Shown here in pieces: positions 51,436 through 56,844 of a stretch of DNA of 56,844 nt. A program made the position numbers and the translations under genes. Within the stretch, counting starts at the first letter, position 1. Every line of letters begins with the position of its first letter. The notes below the pieces were generated by a model. The model was given only the letters and a program-made list of their open reading frames with translations, made no database searches and was not told the DNA's origin. This DNA comes from Stenotrophomonas maltophilia (GTDB lineage: Bacteria; Pseudomonadota; Gammaproteobacteria; Xanthomonadales; Xanthomonadaceae), in NCBI RefSeq assembly GCF_003970865.1, contig NZ_RXLZ01000029.1, forward strand, positions 1 to 56,844, in the 5' to 3' direction.

Positions 51436-51875
51436 TCGATGCCCGGGCCGAAGGTCAGCTGCGTGCCGTCCTTCAACTGCAGCTTCTCGGCCTGGCCGGC
51501 GTTGAGTTCCAGCACATAGCGCGCCGGGCCACCGCTGGGGTAGGGCGGGCACATGTCGCCGGCCGAGCACGGCGGCACATCGCGCTGCTGGCTGACCAGC
51601 TTGCGCTGGTTGTCGAAGTACAGGATGTCCAGTGCAAGCTTGGTGTTCTTCATCCAGTACGCCTGCATTTCCTCGCGGTCGTGGATGAACAGCATGCCGT
51701 GGTCGGCGGCCATCTGGTCGCGGAACATCAACCCGCGCGCGCGGGTTTCATCGTTGGTGGCCAGCTCCACCTGGTAGCGGGCGCCATCCAGCTCGACCCA
51801 ATGGCGGGCCGCGTCGGTGGCACAGCCGGCCAGGGCCAGCAGCGGAAGCATCAGCAGCGAACGCAACAGCGACAT
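51432..51875 (-). CDS. DUF192 lipoprotein
   Basis: A 147-residue lipoprotein (lipobox LALAGC at about residue 18). The DUF192 core is plain: ARGLMFRDQMAADHGMLFIH and YWMKNTKLALDILYFD. Function is unknown. AAGGATCC lies ahead of the ATG. Its stop codon TAG is part of a REP hairpin. It follows rpiA on the same strand by 21 bases, so the two are probably co-transcribed. Confidence 0.92.
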   Translation of the reverse strand: MSLLRSLLMLPLLALAGCATDAARHWVELDGARYQVELATNDETRARGLMFRDQMAADHGMLFIHDREEMQAYWMKNTKLALDILYFDNQRKLVSQQRDVPPCSAGDMCPPYPSGGPARYVLELNAGQAEKLQLKDGTQLTFGPGIE

Positions 51876-51896
51876 CGTCAGGATCCTTCGAAAGGG

Positions 51897-52544
51897 TCAG
51901 AGCACGACCGGCGGCTCGCCACCGATGATCACCACATCGGCGCGGCGGCGCGCGAACAGGCCGACGCAGACCACGCCCGGGAGCTGGTTGAGCTCGCGCT
52001 CCAGCTTTTCCGGATCGGTGATCTGCAGGTTGTGGATGTCCAGGATCTGGTTGCCGTTGTCGGTGACCACGCCTTCACGCCAGGTCGGCTGGCCGCCGGT
52101 CATGTCGCGGATCTGGCGGGCGATCAGGCTGCGCGCCATCGGGATCACTTCCACCGGCAGCGGGAACTTGCCCAGCACCGGCACCTGCTTGCTCGGGTCG
52201 ACGATGCAGATGAAGCGCTCGCTGGCCTCGGCGATGATCTTCTCGCGGGTCAGCGCGGCGCCGCCGCCCTTGATCAGGCACTTGTTGGCGTCGCACTCAT
52301 CGGCGCCGTCCACGTACAGCGACAGGTTGCCGCTGTGGTTCAGCTCGATCACCTCGATGCCGTGCTGCTTCAGGCGCGCGGTGCTCTGCTCGGAGCTGGA
52401 CACGGCGCCCTTGATGCGATGCTGGATGCGGGCCAGGGCATCGATGAAATAGGCCACGGTGGAACCGGTGCCGACACCGACGATCATGCCGTCTTCTACG
52501 TACTCGATGGCTTTCTCGGCGGCCAGGCGCTTGGCTTCGGACAT
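51897..52544 (-). CDS. rpiA: Ribose-5-phosphate isomerase A
   Basis: Interconverts ribose 5-phosphate and ribulose 5-phosphate in the pentose phosphate pathway. The 215 residues match the family. [15 protein letters not shown] is the phosphate loop, [19 protein letters not shown] holds the catalytic Asp-Glu region, and [12 protein letters not shown] follows. It lies in a leftward run fau, EVE, rpiA, DUF192. Confidence 0.97.
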   Translation of the reverse strand: MSEAKRLAAEKAIEYVEDGMIVGVGTGSTVAYFIDALARIQHRIKGAVSSSEQSTARLKQHGIEVIELNHSGNLSLYVDGADECDANKCLIKGGGAALTREKIIAEASERFICIVDPSKQVPVLGKFPLPVEVIPMARSLIARQIRDMTGGQPTWREGVVTDNGNQILDIHNLQITDPEKLERELNQLPGVVCVGLFARRRADVVIIGGEPPVVL

Positions 52545-52566
52545 GGGAGAACTCTCAGGCAGGGAA

Positions 52567-53042
<476 letters not shown>

Positions 53043-53046
<4 letters not shown>

Positions 53047-53636
53047 GCGTTCACGGGGGCAGCGGAGGGGAACAGGGTGCCGTCTTCGGTGCAGATCGCA
53101 TCCACCGGCACGTCCCACGACGCCACCGGCAAGGACTCGACCTGCTGCACCGCGAACGCAGCACCGACCAGCCAGGGCGGCGCCGGCCGATCATGGCGGA
53201 AGGCGAAGCTGCGATCATACCAGCCGCCCCCCATGCCCAGCCGCCGGCACTGCGTGTCGAAACCCACCAGCGGGGTCACCACCAGCGCCATCTGCGCCGG
53301 TTCCAGCGTGTCTTCCACCGCCACGTCCGGCTCGGGAATGCCGTAGCGGTTGCTGGTCAGCGGCTGCCCGGGCCGCCACGGTGCGAAGCGCAGCACGTCG
53401 CCGGCCAGCACCGGAAGGCAGTAGGTGAGTCCTGCGGGCAGCTGCAGCTGCCAGCGGTGCAGGGCGATTTCGCCATCCAGCGCCCAGTAGCCGGCCACGG
53501 CGCCTTCGCGCGGGGCGAACGGCAGGGCCAGCAGGGCATCGGCGAGGGATTCGGCGGCGGCGATGCGCTCAGCGGCGGAAAGGTCGCGGCGGCGTTGCCG
53601 CAGGTCGTGGCGCAGGGCCTGGCGCGGGTCGGTCAT
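53043..53636 (-). CDS. fau: 5-formyltetrahydrofolate cyclo-ligase
   Basis: Returns 5-formyltetrahydrofolate to the active folate pool with ATP. The 197-residue protein has the C-terminal family motif RLGMGGGWYDRSF and the N-terminal LRQRRRDLSAAER substrate/ATP segment. ATG at 53636 is preferred to one five codons upstream. The gene follows 6S RNA on the same strand, the standard ssrS-fau arrangement in gammaproteobacteria. Confidence 0.93.
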
Positions 53637-53678
53637 GGCAGCGTGCGGCAAGGATCAGCCGTCATTGTGCCGGAAAGA

Positions 53679-53710
53679 ACAAGGGCGACGCCCGAAGACG
53701 CCGCCCTTGC
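53679..53710 (-). terminator. Hairpin after 6S RNA
   Basis: On the minus strand AAGGGCGGCGTC and GGCGTCGCCCTT pair around TTCG, followed by GTTCTTT. It lies just beyond the 6S RNA 3' end and before fau, so it may end part of the 6S transcript while letting some continue. Confidence 0.65.
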
Positions 53711-53719
53711 TGGAATATT

Positions 53720-53907
53720 GCATTCTCCGCAATGTCGATGCATGCGAAACGACCTTGAACCCGGGGGCTCAAGTGGGAACGCTGGAGAACCATCGGGCTT
53801 CCCGCTACAAGGCGGACCTGCACTCCCGGCGCTGTCGCGCTCCCGGTGTCGTTCTTAAGGGACAAGGCGAATGTTTGCACATGCCGTCGAGTACCGCAGA
53901 GAACGCG
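53720..53907 (-). ncRNA. ssrS: 6S RNA
   Basis: Binds RNA polymerase holoenzyme and dampens housekeeping transcription in stationary phase. On the minus strand the 5' end GCGTTCTCTGCGGTACTCG pairs, with G-U pairs, with the 3' end CGACATTGCGGAGAATGC, making the closing stem of a ~188-base RNA. A TTGAGCCCCCGGGTTCAAGG hairpin near the 3' side matches the CCUUGAACC...GGUUCAAGG-type hairpin of the family. The gene order zapA, 6S RNA, fau is the usual one. The ends are approximate. Confidence 0.85.
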
Positions 53908-54002
53908 TGGCCATTATAGCCAGCACGCCGGATCTGGATAGGCCGTTCGTCGGCAACAGTCCGTGCCAATTCAGATATGAGAAGACGCGTTTTGCACGAT
54001 CT

Positions 54003-54299
54003 TCAGGCGCCGCCGTCGATGGCACGGTCCAAGCGCCGGTTCAGGTCGGCCAGGGTCTGCTGCAGGGCCACCGCCTGGCGGGCGTTTTCGTCGCGCAGCA
54101 GCTGCAGTTCGTGGGCCAGGTTCAACGCGGCCAGCACGGCGACGCGGTCGACCGCGGCCATGCGGTTGCTGCCGCGGATCTCGCGCATGCGCGCATCCAG
54201 CAGGCGCGCGGCGGCCATCAGGCTGTCGCGTTCATCGCCGCCGACGCCGACGGTGTATTCACGATCGAGGATGCGGACACTGACCGGTTCGGCGCTCAT
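54003..54299 (-). CDS. zapA: Cell division protein ZapA
   Basis: Crosslinks and stabilises the FtsZ ring at mid-cell. The 98-residue protein has the N-terminal VSVRILDREYTVGVGGDER segment and the long helix VDRVAVLAALNLAHELQLL that forms the coiled-coil dimer. Its ATG overlaps the stop of the small coiled-coil gene upstream by three bases (ATGA). 6S RNA lies directly downstream. Confidence 0.95.
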   Translation of the reverse strand: MSAEPVSVRILDREYTVGVGGDERDSLMAAARLLDARMREIRGSNRMAAVDRVAVLAALNLAHELQLLRDENARQAVALQQTLADLNRRLDRAIDGGA

Positions 54300-54517
54300 G
54301 TGTGCTGCTCCAGGGATTTGAGCCGGCTGATCATTGCTTCCACCCGCGAACGTGCCTGCTCATTCTTGGCCAGCAGCGTCGAGCGCTCGGCCACCAGCTG
54401 TTCCTGCTGGTGGCGCAGGCTGCGGTTCTCCTCGGCCAGGCGCTGGTTGCGTTCAAGCAACGCTTCCACGCGGGCGGCGAAGTCCTGCAGCTGGGCAAGG
54501 GGATCAGCGGGTTCCAT
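54296..54517 (-). CDS. Small coiled-coil protein (TIGR02449/ZapB-like)
   Basis: A 73-residue, almost entirely helical protein with heptad leucines (LLERNQRLAEENRSLRHQQE, then LVAERSTLLAKNEQARSRVE). It matches the small family found upstream of zapA in this group and looks like a ZapB-type partner. ATG at 54517 starts the heptads; the long frame further upstream is antisense to ygfB. It overlaps zapA, so the two are co-translated. Confidence 0.82.
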   Translation of the reverse strand: MEPADPLAQLQDFAARVEALLERNQRLAEENRSLRHQQEQLVAERSTLLAKNEQARSRVEAMISRLKSLEQHT

Positions 54518-54670
54518 ACGGGCACGATAGGCAAGCCGGGTAAGGGCGGTCAAGCGTTGTCGCAGCAAGGCTGGACGGCTGCGGAGAGGATGCCGTCGGG
54601 TTGCTACACTACGGGGTCTCACGGGCGCGCGCGTGCGCGCCCCGGGTTTCCTTTCCGAACGAGCCGCACG

Positions 54671-55219
54671 ATGACCGAACTTCCCTCCGTCGACGACGTT
54701 ACCCGCGCCAGCCAGGAACTGGGCCTGGGCGCCACCGCTGCCGAGCTGCACGGCGCGCTGTGTGGCTGGCTGGCCGCCGGCGGCGCCCCTGGCAACGACT
54801 GGCCGGCGCGCGTACTGGCCGACGACAACCTGCCGCCGGTGGCCGCCGACAGCGTGCTGGCGCAGCTGCTGCAGGTCACCATCAAGCAGCTGGAAGACCG
54901 TGACTTCGCCTTCGAACTGCTGCTGACCGACGGCGACGACGTGTCCGCGCAGGCCGATGCCATGTTCAGCTGGACCCGTTCCTTCCTGGGCGGCTTCGGC
55001 CTGGGCAGCGGCGGCCGCCGCCCGACCCTGTCCGAAGAGGGCGAAGAAGCGCTGACCGACATGGCCAGCCTGGCGCGTGCCTCCAGCGAGGATTTCGAGG
55101 CTGGTGGTGACGATGACGACGAAGCCCTGTCGGAGATCGAGGAATTCATCCGCGTGGCGGTACTGCTGCTGCACGGTGACGTGGTGCTGGCCTCGCGCCA
55201 TCGGCAGCGCCTGAACTGA
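54671..55219 (+). CDS. ygfB: UPF0149/YgfB family protein
   Basis: A 182-residue helical cytoplasmic protein of the YgfB/YecA family: AAELHGALCGWLAAG in the first third and FLGGFGLG in the second. The C-terminus is very acidic (GGDDDDEALSEIEEFI). Its function is unclear. It starts at ATG 54671 and its stop overlaps the pepP ATG by one base (TGATG), the same order as ygfB-pepP in Escherichia coli. Confidence 0.92.
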   Translation: MTELPSVDDVTRASQELGLGATAAELHGALCGWLAAGGAPGNDWPARVLADDNLPPVAADSVLAQLLQVTIKQLEDRDFAFELLLTDGDDVSAQADAMFSWTRSFLGGFGLGSGGRRPTLSEEGEEALTDMASLARASSEDFEAGGDDDDEALSEIEEFIRVAVLLLHGDVVLASRHRQRLN

Positions 55220-56547
55220 TGGACATCAAGCAGCGCACCGGCATCGCGGCCGGCGAATACAAGCGTCGCCGCCGCCAGCTGATGGACATGGCCGGCGAAG
55301 ACGCGATCCTGGTGCTTCCCGCCGCCGCCGAGAAGGTGCGCAGCCTCGATACCCATTACCCGTTCCGGCAGGATTCGGACTTCCAGTACCTGAGCGGCTT
55401 CCCGGAGCCGGAAGCGGTGCTGGTGCTGATCCCGGGCCGCCGCCACGGCGAGGCCATCCTGTTCTGCCGCGAGCGTGATGCCGAACGCGAGGCCTGGGAC
55501 GGCAGCCGTGCCGGCCAGGAAGGTGCGGTAGCGCAGTTCGGCATGGACGATGCGTATCCGATCGATGATCTGGACGACATCCTGCCGGGCCTGCTGGAAG
55601 GCCGTTCGCGCGTCTACTACCACTTCGGCCGCGACGCCGACTTCGACCTGAAGCTGATCGGCTGGGTCAACCGCGTGCGTTCGCAGGTGCGCCACGGCGC
55701 GCAGCCGCCGCATGAGTTCCTGGAGTTGGGCCACCTGCTGCACGAGCAGCGCCTGTTCAAGTCCGGTGCCGAAGTGGCGTTGATGCACCACGCCGCGCAG
55801 ATCAGCGTGCGTGCGCATCTGGCCGCGATGAAGGCGGCAAAGGCCGGGATCCACGAATACGAACTGCAGGCTGAGCTGGAACGCGTGTTCCGCGCCAACG
55901 ATGCCGTGCCGGCCTATTGCAGCATTGTGGGTGCCGGCCGCAACGGTTGCATCCTGCATTACCGCGACAACAACGCGCGTTCGCGTGATGGTGAGCTGGT
56001 GCTGATCGACGCCGGTGCCGAGTACCGTGGCTACGCCAGCGACATCACCCGCACGTTCCCGGTGAATGGTCGCTTCAGCGCCGAGCAGCGTGCACTGCAC
56101 GACCTGGTCGGCGATGCGCAGGCCGCTGCGTTGGCCCAGGCCAAGCCGGGCGTGCCGTACGAGGCCGGCCACCTCGCGGCGGTGCAGACCCTGACCGAAG
56201 GCCTGCTGCGGCTGGGCCTGCTGAAGGGCACGCTGGAAAAGAACCTGTCCGAGGGCCTGTACCAGCGCTTCTACCGGCACAAGACCGGGCACTGGATCGG
56301 CATGGATGTTCACGACGTGGGCGATTACCGCCTGGCGGGCGATTCGCGCCTGCTGGAGCCGGGCATGGCGTTCACCATCGAGCCGGGGCTGTACATCGGC
56401 GTGGACGACACGACGGTGGAGCCGCGCTGGCGCGGTATCGGCATCCGTACCGAGGATGACGTGCTGATCACCGACGACGGCCATCGCGTGCTGACCGAAG
56501 GCCTGGCGCGCAGCGCCGACGAGATCGAAGCGGTGATGGCGGGGTAA
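55219..56547 (+). CDS. pepP: Xaa-Pro aminopeptidase
   Basis: A dimanganese peptidase that removes an N-terminal residue before proline. The 442 residues have the N-terminal creatinase-like domain (about 1-175) and the pita-bread catalytic domain. Metal ligands are seen in LIDAGAEYRGYASDITRTFP, HKTGHWIGMDVHD, IEPGLYIG and GIGIRTEDDVLI. It is coupled to ygfB. In other bacteria ubiH and related ubiquinone genes follow; here a REP and an IS element lie next. Confidence 0.96.
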   Translation: MDIKQRTGIAAGEYKRRRRQLMDMAGEDAILVLPAAAEKVRSLDTHYPFRQDSDFQYLSGFPEPEAVLVLIPGRRHGEAILFCRERDAEREAWDGSRAGQEGAVAQFGMDDAYPIDDLDDILPGLLEGRSRVYYHFGRDADFDLKLIGWVNRVRSQVRHGAQPPHEFLELGHLLHEQRLFKSGAEVALMHHAAQISVRAHLAAMKAAKAGIHEYELQAELERVFRANDAVPAYCSIVGAGRNGCILHYRDNNARSRDGELVLIDAGAEYRGYASDITRTFPVNGRFSAEQRALHDLVGDAQAAALAQAKPGVPYEAGHLAAVQTLTEGLLRLGLLKGTLEKNLSEGLYQRFYRHKTGHWIGMDVHDVGDYRLAGDSRLLEPGMAFTIEPGLYIGVDDTTVEPRWRGIGIRTEDDVLITDDGHRVLTEGLARSADEIEAVMAG

Positions 56548-56582
56548 GGGGTTTCGGCAGGGCTTGCAGCCCTGCACCTGCG

Positions 56583-56606
56583 GTAGTGCCGGCCGCTGGC
56601 CGGCAA
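56583..56606 (+). repeat. GTAG (SMAG/REP) hairpin, TGCCGGCC subtype
   Basis: GTAG, TGCCGGCC, loop, GGCCGGCA, 36 bases after the pepP stop. It is followed directly by a CAACAG-hexamer run. Confidence 0.85.
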
Positions 56607-56609
56607 CCT

Positions 56610-56628
56610 CAACAGCAACAGCAACAGC
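56610..56628 (+). repeat. CAACAG hexamer run
   Basis: The 19 bases CAACAGCAACAGCAACAGC are identical to 212-230 at the other end of the window. Both copies lie beside REP-type hairpins. The run is too short to call a stable minisatellite, but the matching pair is unlikely by chance. Confidence 0.7.
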
Positions 56629-56687
56629 GGGCATTCCGTGGGATGGCGGGGCACTGTGGGTTCGCGGGGACGCCGTAAACCCGTCCA

Positions 56688-56844
56688 TGAAGTGACCCCC
56701 GGGAGTTGGACACCAGTTCCAACCCGAGGGATACATGAACAGATACGACGCGCGTTTCAAACTGCAGGTCGCCAAAGAGGCCTGCAAGACCTCCACATCG
56801 GTCAAAGCCATTGCCCGTCGCCATGGCCTGGAGTTCTCCACGGT
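56688..56844 (+). mobile_element. Left end of an IS3-family insertion sequence (cut by window edge)
   Basis: The terminal inverted repeat starts TGAAGTGACCCCCGGGAGTT, typical of IS3-family ends. A transposase gene begins 47 bases inside it. Only the first ~157 bases are in the window. The sequence just left (ACGCCGTAAACCCGTCCA) resembles a dispersed Stenotrophomonas repeat that appears to be interrupted here. Confidence 0.85.
56735..56844 (+). CDS. IS3-family transposase OrfA, N-terminal part only
   Basis: The first 36 codons are visible and read MNRYDARFKLQVAKEACKTS, then SVKAIARRHGLEFST. This is the start of the helix-turn-helix protein OrfA of IS3-type elements, which recognises the element ends. 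GAGGG lies just ahead of the ATG. The gene is cut by the window edge, so whether it is complete cannot be told. Confidence 0.85.
   Translation, partial: MNRYDARFKLQVAKEACKTSTSVKAIARRHGLEFST

Overview
The window is chromosomal DNA from a high-GC gammaproteobacterium of the Xanthomonadaceae, almost certainly Stenotrophomonas (S. maltophilia complex). The main evidence is a set of short GTAG-headed hairpins scattered between genes (stems such as ATCCACG/CGTGGAT, TGCCGGCC/GGCCGGCA and AGTCGAGC/GCTCGACT), the SMAG/REP type described from S. maltophilia. Gene content and order agree: PPi-dependent phosphofructokinase, a membrane pyrophosphatase and the canonical zapA-6S RNA-fau block. The first ~150 bases are not biology. 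They carry a noisy copy of an Illumina Nextera i7 adapter, so the left edge is a contig end with adapter carry-over.

Layout. 0.5-5.1 kb: a BCCT-type betaine transporter, a TPP riboswitch driving thiC, and a small channel-like protein with a non-canonical pore filter. 5.4-12 kb: a membrane-bound CadC-like regulator with a beta-propeller, an AraC regulator, a large TonB-dependent receptor and a tiny secreted Cys-rich protein. 12-14.5 kb: an HDOD signalling protein, ppa and a secreted protein. 14.5-22.7 kb: a complete iron/heme island with a Fur-box-like site, FecI-type sigma, FecR-type regulator, STN-containing receptor, heme oxygenase, a DUF454 membrane protein and a dedicated ExbB-ExbD-TonB. 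22.7-28 kb: hppA, pfp and adk with small genes between them. 28-33.8 kb: mpl with a LON-domain gene, a DedA-PAP2-LssY fusion, and a kinase-like/DUF2867 pair.

33.9-40.7 kb is the most unusual part. A 1752-residue secreted RHS/YD-repeat protein ends in about five FN3-like repeats. It overlaps a second gene that starts with its own signal peptide and carries the missing RHS core motif. The reading frame after that core is broken by an in-frame TGA and by a one-base frameshift, leaving a decayed toxin-like tip. It is followed, with a 4-base overlap, by an intact AT-rich gene in the immunity position.

40.8-56.8 kb is mostly housekeeping: lipoproteins, an SDR, a Kv-type channel, an argD-type aminotransferase, a HAD hydrolase, azurin, thiE-hemL, rubredoxin, a SirB1-type protein, a DUF192 lipoprotein, rpiA, an EVE protein, fau, 6S RNA, zapA, a ZapB-like coiled coil, ygfB and pepP. 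The window ends inside the first codons of an IS3-family transposase. All functions are read from motifs, gene order and family knowledge; no searches were run.
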